A stretch of DNA of 64,000 nucleotides, taken from NCBI RefSeq assembly GCF_000378465.1, contig NZ_KB899930.1, positions 6,165-70,164 on the forward strand. The letters are read 5' to 3'. Below the pieces are notes generated by a model. That model was not told where the DNA came from. It saw only the letters and a list, made by a program, of their open reading frames with translations, and searched no databases. The position numbers and the translations under genes are program-made. Shown piece by piece: positions 39,467 to 48,572 of this stretch (position 1 is the stretch's first letter; each line of letters begins with the position of its first letter). Source of the DNA: Elioraea tepidiphila DSM 17972 (GTDB lineage: Bacteria; Pseudomonadota; Alphaproteobacteria; Acetobacterales; Acetobacteraceae).

Positions 39467-40609
39467 ATGTCCTCGCTCTCCCTCCACGCGCGGATCGCCG
39501 ACATCGCCTCCGGCGACTGGGATGCCTGCGCAGGCGACGACAACCCGTTCGTCTCCCACGCCTTCCTCTCGGCGCTGGAGGACAGCGGCTCGGCCTCGGC
39601 GCGCACCGGCTGGCTGCCGCAGCACGCGGTCCTGCGCGACGACACCGGCGCGATCGTCGGCGCAGCACCGCTCTACGCGAAGTCGCACTCCTACGGCGAA
39701 TACGTGTTCGATCACGGCTGGGCCGACGCGTTCGAACGGGCCGGTGGCCGCTACTACCCGAAACTGCAATGCGCCGTGCCGTTCAGCCCGGTCCCCGGCC
39801 CGCGCCTGCTCGCCCGAACACCCGTTCACCGGGACGCGCTCGTCTCCGCGCTCGTCCGCGCCGGCGAGGATCTGGACGTCTCCTCGGTGCACGTCACGTT
39901 CTGCTCCGGCGATGAACAGGACGCGCTCGGTGCCCAGGGCTTCCTGAAGCGGGTCGGCATGCAGTTCCACTGGTCGAATGACGGCTACGGCACGTTCGAC
40001 GACTTCCTGGCCACGCTCGCCAGCCGCAAGCGCAAGGTGATCCGCAAGGAGCGCGCCCGTGCCGCAGAGGGTCTCTGCATCCGCCCGCTGCGCGGGGCCG
40101 AGATCACCGCACGGCACTGGGACGTGTTCCACCGCTTCTATCTCGCAACAGTCGACAAGCGCTGGGGGCAGGCGTACCTGACGCGCCGGTTCTGGCCGCT
40201 GCTGGGCGAGCGTCTCGGCGACCGCGTGGTGCTGATGTGGGCCGAGGAACCGGACGGCACGCCGGTCGCCGGCGCGCTCAATCTGCTCGGCCGCGACGCG
40301 CTCTACGGCCGCAACTGGGGGGCAGCGCGGGAGGTGCCGTTCCTGCATTTCGAGCTCTGCTACTACCAGGCGATCGCGTTCGCGATCGCGCATGGCATCC
40401 CGCGCGTCGAGGCCGGGGCGCAGGGTCAGCACAAGGTGAGCCGCGGGTATCTGCCGGTGCCGACCCATTCGGCACACTGGATCGCGCATGAGGGCCTGCG
40501 CGAGGCGGTCGGCGCGTTCCTGGCGCGGGAACGTCCGGCGGTGCTGCGCCAGATCGAGGCGATCGCGGAGGAGGCGAGCCCCTACCGCGAGGTCGCGGCG
40601 CAGGATTGA
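39467..40609 (+). CDS. GNAT family N-acetyltransferase (DUF482 / peptidogalycan biosynthesis-like)
   Basis: This 380-residue protein matches the double-GNAT DUF482 family: an N-terminal NPFVSHAFLSALEDSGSA segment near residues 25-42, LASRKRKVIRKERARA near 186-201, WGxxYLTRRFW-like, and the C-terminal HGIPRVEAGAQGQHKVSRGY near 318-337. The family resembles FemAB-type aminoacyl or acyl transferases. Substrate is unknown. ATG 39467 gives the standard length. Confidence 0.88.
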   Translation: MSSLSLHARIADIASGDWDACAGDDNPFVSHAFLSALEDSGSASARTGWLPQHAVLRDDTGAIVGAAPLYAKSHSYGEYVFDHGWADAFERAGGRYYPKLQCAVPFSPVPGPRLLARTPVHRDALVSALVRAGEDLDVSSVHVTFCSGDEQDALGAQGFLKRVGMQFHWSNDGYGTFDDFLATLASRKRKVIRKERARAAEGLCIRPLRGAEITARHWDVFHRFYLATVDKRWGQAYLTRRFWPLLGERLGDRVVLMWAEEPDGTPVAGALNLLGRDALYGRNWGAAREVPFLHFELCYYQAIAFAIAHGIPRVEAGAQGQHKVSRGYLPVPTHSAHWIAHEGLREAVGAFLARERPAVLRQIEAIAEEASPYREVAAQD

Positions 40610-40643
40610 TCCCGGCCTCGGGGCGGGCGAGGGTCGGCGCCTG

Positions 40644-41612
40644 ATGCTCGTCGCCTATCTCATGCTCGCCGCGTCGATGATGCTGGTCGGCGCCAACGTG
40701 CCGGTGGCGAAACTGCTCGCCGAGGCGCTGCCCATTCCGCTGATCGCGTGCCTGCGCTGCCTGCTGGCGTGCGTGGTGCTGTGGCCGCTGATGCGGCTGG
40801 TGGAGCGGCCGGTGTCGCTGCCCTCGCGCGCGGTGATGGGCAACCTGTTCTGGCAGGCCGCGTTCGGCACGGCGCTCTACAACGCGGGGCTGCTGGCGGG
40901 GTTGCGGTTCACCTCGGCGCTGGAGGGCGGGCTGGTACTGGCGACCTTGCCCGCGGTGGTGGCGATGGGCTCGGCGGTGTGGCTGCGCGAGCGGTTGGGC
41001 GGGCGCGGCTGGGCGGCGGCGGCGCTGGCCGGGGTCGGGATGGCGGCGATCAACGCGGTACGCGCGGGCGATGGCGGCGAGGGGTCGCTGCTCGGCAATG
41101 CGCTGGTGTTCGCGGGTGTGATCGGCGAGGCGGTCTATGTGCTGCTGGCGAAGCGCAACGCGGGCCGCGTGGGCGTGATCACGGCGGCGTTCTGGATGCA
41201 GGTGTTCAGTGCGACCCAATTGCTGCCGTTCGCGCTGGTGTCGTTGCCGTGGCTCGCACCAGGGGCGGCGAGCGCGTTCCACGCGGGGCTGCTCGTGTTC
41301 CACAGTCTGACGGCGAGCGTGTTGTGTCTGTTGCTGTGGTATGGCGGGTTGCGGCGTGCGTCGGCGAGTGTCGCGGGCGTGTTCAGCGCGTTCCTGCCGG
41401 CGACGGCGGCGGTGCTGGCGGTGCTGGTGCTGGGCGAGGCCTTCACGCCGGTGCATGGAGCCGGGTTCGCGCTGATGCTGGGCTCGATCCTGCTTGCGAC
41501 GTGGCCGGGAGGCATCATCGGCGCGCGGCGCGACCAACGGGAGCGGCGCCCTCATGGGATGGGGGGTGCGGGGGCAAGGGCCAATGGCCCTTGGCCCCCG
41601 CGTGACTCATGA
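40644..41612 (+). CDS. EamA/DMT family transporter with repeat-encoded C-terminus
   Basis: This 322-residue protein has ten hydrophobic helices in two EamA repeats (first ends near residue 140, second near 290), the plan of drug/metabolite exporters. After the last helix (ATWPGGIIGARR) the final 25 or so residues are translated from an interspersed palindromic repeat (41534-41600), giving a hydrophilic tail with GARANGPWPP. Its stop overlaps the next gene's start as ATGA. Codons end in G more often than in neighbouring genes, a hint of transfer. Confidence 0.88.
   Translation: MLVAYLMLAASMMLVGANVPVAKLLAEALPIPLIACLRCLLACVVLWPLMRLVERPVSLPSRAVMGNLFWQAAFGTALYNAGLLAGLRFTSALEGGLVLATLPAVVAMGSAVWLRERLGGRGWAAAALAGVGMAAINAVRAGDGGEGSLLGNALVFAGVIGEAVYVLLAKRNAGRVGVITAAFWMQVFSATQLLPFALVSLPWLAPGAASAFHAGLLVFHSLTASVLCLLLWYGGLRRASASVAGVFSAFLPATAAVLAVLVLGEAFTPVHGAGFALMLGSILLATWPGGIIGARRDQRERRPHGMGGAGARANGPWPPRDS
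41534..41600. repeat. class A interspersed palindromic repeat, copy 1
   Basis: This 67-base element is nearly identical to 62584-62651. Both share CCAACG at the left, a GGGATGGGGGGT block and a right-hand palindrome (here 41569-41600) with core AAGGGCCAATGGCCCTT and flanking CGGGGG/CCCCCG arms. Here it lies inside the 3' end of the EamA gene. A related shorter palindrome occurs after rpsD at 60190. Confidence 0.8.
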
Positions 41613-43591
41613 GAGCCTGGTTCTCCTGCACCGGCGCCGAGTTGCTGTCGCGCGATCCGGCCGACACGGTCGGGAGGTTGGCGTCGGCGCAGGCGGCGCG
41701 AGGGTTGTCAGCGACGGCCGAGCAGGAGGCGGCATGGCATGCGCTGGTGGAGGCGCTGCGGCGTGCGGTGCGGCCGGAGTGGAGCGTCGCGCTGGAGTAC
41801 GACCTGATCCGGCTGGAGAAGCGCATCGATGCGGTGGTGCTGACCGATCGCGCAATTCTGGTGCTGGAGTTCAAGGCCGGCGATGCGTCGCCGGCAGCGC
41901 TGGCGCAGGTGGAGGATTACGCGCTCGACCTGCGGGACTTCCATGCGGGCAGCCGCGACCACCCGATCGTGCCGGTGCTGGTGGACGGCGACGCGGAGGC
42001 AGCGTTGCCGCGTCAGCCGCCGTTGCTGTGGGATGGCGTGGTGCCGCCGATGCGCACGAGTCATGCCTCGCTGGCGGCGTTCGTCGCGTGGGTGCAGGAG
42101 TCGGTACGAGCGCCGGCAGTGCCGTTGGATGGCGGCGCGTGGCTCGCGGCGCCCTACCGCCCTGTGCCGACGATCATCGAAGCGGCGACGATGCTCTATG
42201 CGCGCAACGGGGTCACCGAGATCGCGGCCGCGCGGGCGGACGTCGCCAACCTCACGCGCACCACGGCGGCGATCGACCGCGCGGTCGCGGCGGCGCGGCG
42301 CGACGATGCGCGCACGGTGGTGTTCGTCACCGGCATCCCGGGCGCGGGCAAGACGCTGTGCGGGCTGAACACGGTGTTCGGTCCTGCGCGGCAGGAAGGG
42401 GCGGCGTTCCTCACCGGCAACGCGCCACTGGTGACGGTGCTGCGCGAGGCCTTGGCGCGGGACGCGATCGCGCGGCAGGAGTGCGGATCGGCCGAGGCGC
42501 GGCGGCGGGTGCGCGCGGCGTTGCAGAACGTGCATCGATTCCTGGAGGACAATGCGGCGGACCCATCACGCTATCCGCCCGAGCGGCTGATCGTGTTCGA
42601 CGAGGCGCAGCGTGCGTGGGACGAGGCGAAGGCGCGGGCGGGGACGCAGCGGCGTCCGGGCCGGCTGACGATGAGCGAGCCCGCGCACACGCTGGAGATC
42701 ATGGCGCGGCGGCCCGGCTGGGCGGTGGTGGTGGCGTTGATCGGCAATGGGCAGGAGATCAACACGGGAGAGGCGGGGCTCGCGGAGTGGGGGCGCGTGA
42801 TCGCGGCGCGCGGGGATTGGAGGGCGGTGGCCGCGTCGCGCGCCATCGAGGCGGTCGATCCGGTGCAGCGTCTTGCCGACGGCGTGCCGGTCTGGCTGAC
42901 CATCGATCCCGATCTCGACCTCGCGGTGCCGATCCGCAGCGTGCGCGAAGCCGCGGCGGCGGCATGGGTGGATGCGCTGCTGGACGGGCGGATCGCCGAG
43001 GCGCGCACGATCGGGGAGGCGGCCGGGCGCGTTCCGTTCCTGCTGACGCGGGACCTCGGCGCGATGCGCGCGGCGCTGCGGATGCTCGCGCGCGGGGAGC
43101 GGCGGGCGGGGCTGGTGCGGTCGTCGGTGGCGAAGCGGCTGCGGGCGGACGGGCTCGGGCCGGAGGTCAGCGGGGACGAGGTGGCGGAATGGTTCCTCAA
43201 TCGTTGGCCGGATGTGCGCGGGTCGGATGCGTTGGAGGTTTGCGCCACCGAGTATGCGTGTCAGGGGCTGGAGTTGGATGTGGTGGGATTGGCGTGGGGC
43301 AACGACTTCCTGCCCGACGGCCGTGGGGGATGGCGCGCACGCCATTTCGCCGGGACGAAGTGGCAGATTGCCAGCAAGGACCACGCCTTCATCCGCAACA
43401 CCTATCGCGTGCTGCTGACGCGGGCGCGCTATGAGACAGTGATCTACGTGCCGCGAGGGGATGCGGCGGATGCGACGCGGCCGCCGGCGGAGTTCGACGC
43501 GATCGCCGCGGTGCTGACGGCGGCGGGGGCCGGGGCGCTGGAGGCGGCCGCTCCTGGGCCGGTTGCGCCGAGACAGGGAGGGCTCCTATAG
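41609..43591 (+). CDS. DUF2075-type P-loop helicase with N-terminal nuclease-like domain
   Basis: This is a 660-residue protein. Residues 60-90 show a PD-(D/E)xK nuclease pattern (D74, then E87-F-K89 in LVLEFKAG). A superfamily 1-like ATPase follows, with Walker A GIPGAGKT at 242-249, Walker B LIVFDEAQ at 327-334, a GNGQEINTGE motif near 385 and a C-terminal TYRVLLTRAR motif VI. This suggests a nucleic-acid-processing nuclease-helicase, possibly in phage defence; that role is inference. Its ATG overlaps the transporter stop and lacks a Shine-Dalgarno, so it depends on coupling. Confidence 0.82.
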   Translation: MRAWFSCTGAELLSRDPADTVGRLASAQAARGLSATAEQEAAWHALVEALRRAVRPEWSVALEYDLIRLEKRIDAVVLTDRAILVLEFKAGDASPAALAQVEDYALDLRDFHAGSRDHPIVPVLVDGDAEAALPRQPPLLWDGVVPPMRTSHASLAAFVAWVQESVRAPAVPLDGGAWLAAPYRPVPTIIEAATMLYARNGVTEIAAARADVANLTRTTAAIDRAVAAARRDDARTVVFVTGIPGAGKTLCGLNTVFGPARQEGAAFLTGNAPLVTVLREALARDAIARQECGSAEARRRVRAALQNVHRFLEDNAADPSRYPPERLIVFDEAQRAWDEAKARAGTQRRPGRLTMSEPAHTLEIMARRPGWAVVVALIGNGQEINTGEAGLAEWGRVIAARGDWRAVAASRAIEAVDPVQRLADGVPVWLTIDPDLDLAVPIRSVREAAAAAWVDALLDGRIAEARTIGEAAGRVPFLLTRDLGAMRAALRMLARGERRAGLVRSSVAKRLRADGLGPEVSGDEVAEWFLNRWPDVRGSDALEVCATEYACQGLELDVVGLAWGNDFLPDGRGGWRARHFAGTKWQIASKDHAFIRNTYRVLLTRARYETVIYVPRGDAADATRPPAEFDAIAAVLTAAGAGALEAAAPGPVAPRQGGLL

Positions 43592-43639
43592 CGGGGCCGA
43601 CCCGCCCCCTCCTGCGGGTGCGGTGGTCATGGAGGGGGT

Positions 43640-43666
43640 GTGGGGGGACGACCGTCGTCCCCCCAC
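43640..43666. terminator. perfect 12-bp hairpin after the nuclease-helicase gene (class B palindrome)
   Basis: GTGGGGGGACGA (43640-43651) and TCGTCCCCCCAC (43655-43666) pair perfectly around CCG. It lies between the helicase-like gene and gor on the same strand, 15 bases before the gor ATG, so it could end transcription or sit in the gor leader. The core matches the hairpin at 38079-38095. Confidence 0.55.
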
Positions 43667-43681
43667 TGCTTGGAGACCGTG

Positions 43682-45046
43682 ATGGATTTCGACCTGTTCG
43701 TGATCGGCGGCGGCAGCGCGGGCGTGCGCTGCGGCCGCATCTCGGCCGGCCACGGCGCGCGCGTGGCGGTCGCGGAGTCCCGGTTCTGGGGCGGCACCTG
43801 CGTCAATGTCGGCTGTGTGCCGAAGAAGCTGATGGTGCAGGCGGCGGAGTATGGCGCGCTCGCCGAGGATGCGCGCGGCTTCGGCTGGGACATCGCGGTG
43901 CGCGGCCATGACTGGGCCGCGCTCGCCGAGCGCCGCAACGCCGAGATCGCGCGGCTTGCCGGGATCTACCGCAAGCTGCTGGAAGGGGCCGGTGCGACCG
44001 TGTTCGAGGCGCATGCCCGCCTGGTCAGCCCCCATACGGTCGAGGTGGACGGCAAGCGCGTCACGGCGAAGCACATCGTCATCGCCACCGGCGGCGCCCC
44101 CGTCCGCCCCACCTTCCCTGGGGCCGAGCACTGCCTGGTCAGCGACGACCTGTTCACCTTGAAGCGGCGGCCCGAACGCGTGGTGCTGCTGGGCGGCGGC
44201 TACATCGCCTGCGAGTTCGCCGGGATCCTGCATGGCCTCGGCGCCAAGGTGCACCAGCTCTATCGCGGCCGGCTGTTCCTGCGCGGCTTCGACGAGGACA
44301 TCCGCGAGGCGCTGGCCGAGGAGATGCGCGCGGCAGGCATCGATCTGCGTTTCGACTCCGACGCCGTGCGGGTCGAGAAGGTGCGGCGCGGGTTCATCGT
44401 CCACACCACGGACAGGCGGATGCTGGAGGCGGACGCGGTGTTCGCCGCGGTCGGGCGGAAGCCCAACGTCGCCGGGCTCGGGCTGGAGGCGGCGGGTGTT
44501 GCGATCACCGAGGGTGGGGCGATCGCGGTGGACGAGGCCGGACGGACCTCGGTGCCGCATATCCACGCGCTCGGGGATGTCACCGACCGGCTGAACCTCA
44601 CCCCGGTGGCGACCGCCCAGGGCCATGCGCTGGCGGACACGCTGTTCGGGGCCAAGCCTCGGACCGTCAGCCTCGAGAATGTGCCGACGGGGATCTTCAC
44701 CATCCCGCCGATCGGCACGGTGGGGCTGTCGGAGGAGGCGGCGGCAAAGCGCGGACCGGTGGATGTCTACCTCGCCCGCTTCCGCCCGCTGCGCCACACG
44801 ATCTCGGGCCGCGACCGCAAGACCCTGATGAAGTTGGTGGTGGACCGCGAGACCCAGCGCGTGCTGGGGGCGCACATGCTGGGCGAGGATGCACCCGAGA
44901 TCATCCAGGGCATCGCGATCGCCCTGGTGATGGGAGCCACCAAGCAGGATTTCGACCGCACGATCGGCGTGCATCCCTCGGCCGCCGAGGAGTTCGTCAC
45001 CATGCGCCAGAAGCGACCCGACCCCCTGGCCGAGGCGGCGGAGTAG
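43682..45046 (+). CDS. gor: glutathione-disulfide reductase
   Basis: This 454-residue FAD enzyme has the N-terminal FAD loop GGGSAGVRCGR (residues 9-19), the redox-active pair C40/C45 in GGTCVNVGCVPKK, an NADPH Rossmann loop GGGYIACEFAG near 174, and the C-terminal HPSAAEEF motif with the catalytic His. It keeps glutathione reduced with NADPH. The GST and other glutathione users in the genome fit this role. Confidence 0.93.
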   Translation: MDFDLFVIGGGSAGVRCGRISAGHGARVAVAESRFWGGTCVNVGCVPKKLMVQAAEYGALAEDARGFGWDIAVRGHDWAALAERRNAEIARLAGIYRKLLEGAGATVFEAHARLVSPHTVEVDGKRVTAKHIVIATGGAPVRPTFPGAEHCLVSDDLFTLKRRPERVVLLGGGYIACEFAGILHGLGAKVHQLYRGRLFLRGFDEDIREALAEEMRAAGIDLRFDSDAVRVEKVRRGFIVHTTDRRMLEADAVFAAVGRKPNVAGLGLEAAGVAITEGGAIAVDEAGRTSVPHIHALGDVTDRLNLTPVATAQGHALADTLFGAKPRTVSLENVPTGIFTIPPIGTVGLSEEAAAKRGPVDVYLARFRPLRHTISGRDRKTLMKLVVDRETQRVLGAHMLGEDAPEIIQGIAIALVMGATKQDFDRTIGVHPSAAEEFVTMRQKRPDPLAEAAE

Positions 45047-45109
45047 CGTCCCCGCGCCGGCTGTGGGAAACTCCGCCGCAGTGCAATGAAGACCATCGAG
45101 GAACCCGCC

Positions 45110-46492
45110 ATGTCCCCGTCCTGGACCCCCGATTCCTGGAGGGCCAAGCCGATCAAGCAGATGCCGGTCTATCCGGACCAGGCAGCCTTGGCCGCGGTCG
45201 AGGACCGGGTGCGGCGATTTCCCCCGCTCGTGTTTGCAGGCGAGGCACGCCGGCTCAAGGCGGCGCTGGCCGCCGCAGCGGAGGGTCGCGCCTTCGTCCT
45301 GCAGGGCGGGGACTGCGCCGAGAGCTTCAACGACCTGAACGCCAACATCATCCGCGACAGCTTCCGCGTGCTGCTGCAGATGGCGGTGGTGCTGACCTAT
45401 GGCGGCCAGGTGCCGGTCGTGAAGCTCGGCCGCATGGCGGGCCAGTTCGCCAAGCCGCGGAGCTCGGACACCGAGACGGTGGACGGCGTCACCCTGCCGT
45501 CCTACCGCGGCGACAACATCAACGGCCCGGAGTTCACCGCCGAAGCGCGCACGCCCGACCCGACGCGGATGGAGCGCGGCTACTTTCACGCCGCGTCCAC
45601 GCTGAACCTGCTGCGCGCCTTCGCCCAGGGCGGTTATGCCGATCTGCACGAGGTGCATCGCTGGAATCTCGGCTTCGTCGAGCGCAGCCCCGCGGCCGAG
45701 CGCTACCGCGACCTCGCCGACCGGCTGGACCAGACGCTGTCGTTCATGGCGGCCTGCGGGCTGACCAGCGAAACCACGCCGCAGATCCGCGAGACCGACT
45801 TCTATGTCTCGCACGAGGCGCTGCTCCTGCCGTTCGAGCAGGCGATGACGCGCGTCGATTCGACCTCGGGCGACTGGTACTGCACCTCGGCGCATCTGCT
45901 CTGGATCGGCGACCGCACGCGCCAGCACGACCATGCGCATGTGGAGTTCCTGCGCGGGGTGAAGAACCCGCTGGGGCTCAAGTGCGGACCGAGCCTCGAC
46001 CCCGACGACCTGCTGCGCCTGATCGACGCGCTCAACCCGACGAACGAGGCGGGGCGGCTGACGCTGATCGCGCGGATGGGGGCGGACAAGGTCGAGACCA
46101 AGCTCGCGCCCCTGGTGCGCGCGGTGAAGCGTGAGGGCCGCAAGGTGGTGTGGCTGACCGACCCGATGCACGGCAACACGGTGAAGGCGGCGAACGACTA
46201 CAAGACGCGCAGCTTCGATGCGATCCTGAACGAGGTCACGCGCTTCTTCGACGTGCACGAGGCCGAAGGGACCTGGGCCGGCGGCGTGCACGTGGAGATG
46301 ACCGGACAGGACGTGACGGAGTGCCTCGGCGGCTCGCGCGCGGTGACCGAGGCCTCGCTCGGCTCGCGCTACCACACCTTCTGCGACCCCAGGCTGAACG
46401 CGGAGCAGTCGCTCGAGCTCGCCTTCCTGGTGGCGGCGGAACTGAAGGCGCGACGCCAGCCGGCCGAGCAGCGGCGGGTCGCGGCACAGTAG
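45110..46492 (+). CDS. class II 3-deoxy-7-phosphoheptulonate (DAHP) synthase
   Basis: This 460-residue protein is the plant/Mycobacterium-type DAHP synthase: WxPDSWRxKPIKQMPxYPD at the N-terminus, [11 protein letters not shown] near residue 65, the long [18 protein letters not shown] segment and a C-terminal [11 protein letters not shown]. It joins PEP and erythrose 4-phosphate, the first shikimate step. ATG 45110 has GAGGA seven bases upstream; the in-frame ATG 45086 lacks a ribosome site. Confidence 0.95.
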   Translation: MSPSWTPDSWRAKPIKQMPVYPDQAALAAVEDRVRRFPPLVFAGEARRLKAALAAAAEGRAFVLQGGDCAESFNDLNANIIRDSFRVLLQMAVVLTYGGQVPVVKLGRMAGQFAKPRSSDTETVDGVTLPSYRGDNINGPEFTAEARTPDPTRMERGYFHAASTLNLLRAFAQGGYADLHEVHRWNLGFVERSPAAERYRDLADRLDQTLSFMAACGLTSETTPQIRETDFYVSHEALLLPFEQAMTRVDSTSGDWYCTSAHLLWIGDRTRQHDHAHVEFLRGVKNPLGLKCGPSLDPDDLLRLIDALNPTNEAGRLTLIARMGADKVETKLAPLVRAVKREGRKVVWLTDPMHGNTVKAANDYKTRSFDAILNEVTRFFDVHEAEGTWAGGVHVEMTGQDVTECLGGSRAVTEASLGSRYHTFCDPRLNAEQSLELAFLVAAELKARRQPAEQRRVAAQ

Positions 46493-46505
46493 CCCAAGCT
46501 GCGCC

Positions 46506-47642
46506 GTGCCCGGTCCGCCCTCGCCGCCGCCCGAGGAGATCGCGCGCCGCACCGACAGCTATTTCAGCCGCACACGCGCGATCGTCGAGCGGTTCGGCGA
46601 CGTCGAGGTCACCTATGCGGTGTTCATGCGCCGTCCGGTGATCTCGGCGCCGCGCTTCGCGATCGACTGGCTCCAGGCGGTCCGCGGCACCGACATCACG
46701 ATCGAGGTGATGCACCAGGAGGGTGCGACGGTCGGCGCGGGGGACCCGATCCTCTACATTTCCGGCTCGTTCGCGGCACTGGCGGAGCTCGAGACGCTCT
46801 ATCTGCAGAAGCTCGGCCCGCCTTGCGTGGCGGCGTGGAACGCCTGGGCGATGTGCCTGGAGCTGCCGCAGGTGGCGTTCCTGGCGATGGACGCACGCCA
46901 CTGCGCCGGTACCGAGATGGCGGAGATGATGGCCTATGCGGCCTCGGTGGGCTCGCGCGCCGCGCAGGCCCAGGGCGCGAGAGGCTTCATCGGCAACGCC
47001 ACCGATGCGACCGCGCACTGGTTCGGCCAGAACCGAGGCCGTGGCACCATGCCGCATGCCTTGATCGGCTATGCCGGCTCGACCGTGCGGGCCGCCGAGA
47101 TGTTCCGCGAGACCTTCCCCGACGAGGATCTGACGGTGCTGGTCGATTACTTCGGGCATGAGGTGACCGACGCGATCGCGGTGGCCCGTCGCTTTCCCGA
47201 TCTCGCCTCGGCCGGGCGGCTCGCGGTCCGGCTCGATACCCATGGCGGGCGGTTCATGGAGGGGCTCGACCCGCCATCCTCCTATGCGGTGCTGGAGCGT
47301 CACGCGCCGCATGCGATCCGGCGCTACCGCAGCGAGACGGAACTCAAGTGGCTGGTCGGCACGGGGGTCTCGGCCGCCGCGGTCTGGCGCATGCGCGAGG
47401 CGCTGGACGAGGCGGGGTTCCCGCGGGTGCGCATCGTCGGCTCGTCGGGCTTCTCGGTCGAGAAATGCCGGGTGATGGCGGATGCCAAGGCGCCGCTCGA
47501 TGTGGTCGGTACCGGCTCCTACCTGCCCGAGGCCTGGAGCGAGACCTATGCCACCGCGGATGTGATCGCCTATGGCGGCACGTCGCGCGTCAAGGTCGGC
47601 CGGGAGTTCCTGTTCCGCAAGAACGGTGCCTCGCGCCCGTGA
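46506..47642 (+). CDS. pncB: nicotinate phosphoribosyltransferase
   Basis: This 378-residue protein belongs to the NAPRTase/quinolinate PRT-like group: RRTDSYFSRTRAIVERFGDV at the N-terminus, a SRAAQAQGARGFIGNATDAT segment, a VRLDTHGGRF phosphate-site region near 238-247 and VGTGSYLPE near 334. It makes nicotinate mononucleotide for NAD salvage. It starts at GTG 46506, and its stop overlaps the next gene. NAD synthase lies two genes downstream. Confidence 0.9.
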   Translation: MPGPPSPPPEEIARRTDSYFSRTRAIVERFGDVEVTYAVFMRRPVISAPRFAIDWLQAVRGTDITIEVMHQEGATVGAGDPILYISGSFAALAELETLYLQKLGPPCVAAWNAWAMCLELPQVAFLAMDARHCAGTEMAEMMAYAASVGSRAAQAQGARGFIGNATDATAHWFGQNRGRGTMPHALIGYAGSTVRAAEMFRETFPDEDLTVLVDYFGHEVTDAIAVARRFPDLASAGRLAVRLDTHGGRFMEGLDPPSSYAVLERHAPHAIRRYRSETELKWLVGTGVSAAAVWRMREALDEAGFPRVRIVGSSGFSVEKCRVMADAKAPLDVVGTGSYLPEAWSETYATADVIAYGGTSRVKVGREFLFRKNGASRP

Positions 47643-48562
47643 TCGCGACCGTGCTCGGCGCTTCCCGCGATCCTGTCCTGGAGCAGCGCATCGGCTTCGC
47701 CTGCGCCATTGCCATCCTGTTCGTCTGGACCGGCTTCATCCTGGCGAGCCGCGCCGGCGCGCGCGGCGTGCTCACGCCGTGGGATCTCGCCGCGCTGCGC
47801 TTCGGCGTGGCCCTGGTCGCGCTGTCGCCCCTGATGCTGCGCGGCGCGCTGCGCGACATCCCGCTTCAGCGCGTCCTGGTGATGGGCGCGACCGCGGGCC
47901 TCGGCTTCGCGCTGTTCGCATACAATGCCTTCGCGCTCGCGCCGGCGGCGCATGCGGCCGTGCTGCTGCCCGGGGCACTGCCCTTCGTCACCGCCGTGCT
48001 CGCCTGGGCCTGGCTCGGCGAGGCGCCGACCTCGCGGCGGGTGCTCTCGCTGCTCGTGGTCGCGGCCGGCATCGCGCTGCTCGCGGGCTCGGAATTCTTC
48101 GCCACCCCGGGGGCATGGCGCGGCGACATCCTGTTCGTCATCGCCACCTCCAGCTACGCCGTGTTCATCGTGCTGGTGCAGCGCTGGCGCGTCTCGGCGA
48201 TCCAGGCGACCGCGGCGGTGGCGTTGGGTGCGGCGCCGCTCTACCTGCCGGTCTGGTGGCTTGCGCTGCCCTCGGCGATCGCCGAGGCGCCGTGGCAGGA
48301 GGTGGTGTTCCAGGGATTCGTCCAGGGCCTGGTGGCGATGGTGCTCGCCTCGCTGCTCTATACCCGCGCGCTGGTGGCCTTGGGCTCGACGACAGTCTCG
48401 CTGTTCACGGCGGTCGTGCCGGCGCTGGCCGCCTTGGCGGCCTGGCCGGTGCTGGACGAACCGCTTGGATTGGGCGCGCTCCTCGGCGTGTTCCTGGTCA
48501 CGGCGGGGATGGCGCTCGGCGTGCGGCGCGGTCGCGTTGACGTGCCCCTGGCCCGACCATAG
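47639..48562 (+). CDS. EamA/DMT family transporter
   Basis: This 307-residue protein has ten helices in two EamA repeats, with typical motifs PWDLAALRFGVAL near residue 46 and LGSTTVSLFTAVVPALAAL near 252. GTG 47639 overlaps the pncB stop as GTGA, so it is coupled. Being placed between pncB and nadE suggests a pyridine or related metabolite could be its substrate, but that is speculation. Confidence 0.9.
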   Translation: MIATVLGASRDPVLEQRIGFACAIAILFVWTGFILASRAGARGVLTPWDLAALRFGVALVALSPLMLRGALRDIPLQRVLVMGATAGLGFALFAYNAFALAPAAHAAVLLPGALPFVTAVLAWAWLGEAPTSRRVLSLLVVAAGIALLAGSEFFATPGAWRGDILFVIATSSYAVFIVLVQRWRVSAIQATAAVALGAAPLYLPVWWLALPSAIAEAPWQEVVFQGFVQGLVAMVLASLLYTRALVALGSTTVSLFTAVVPALAALAAWPVLDEPLGLGALLGVFLVTAGMALGVRRGRVDVPLARP

Positions 48563-48572
48563 CGTGCCGGCC

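Noticed and set aside
36602-40489. Very long minus-strand open frame (about 1295 codons) across several genes
   Set aside because: It is antisense to a membrane protein gene, runs through rnd in the wrong frame and then over the GNAT gene. Its translation is Arg/Gly/His-rich without domains. High GC makes such shadow frames common.
41569-41600. CRISPR repeat
   Set aside because: Only isolated copies exist, 21 kb apart, with no regularly spaced array or cas genes.
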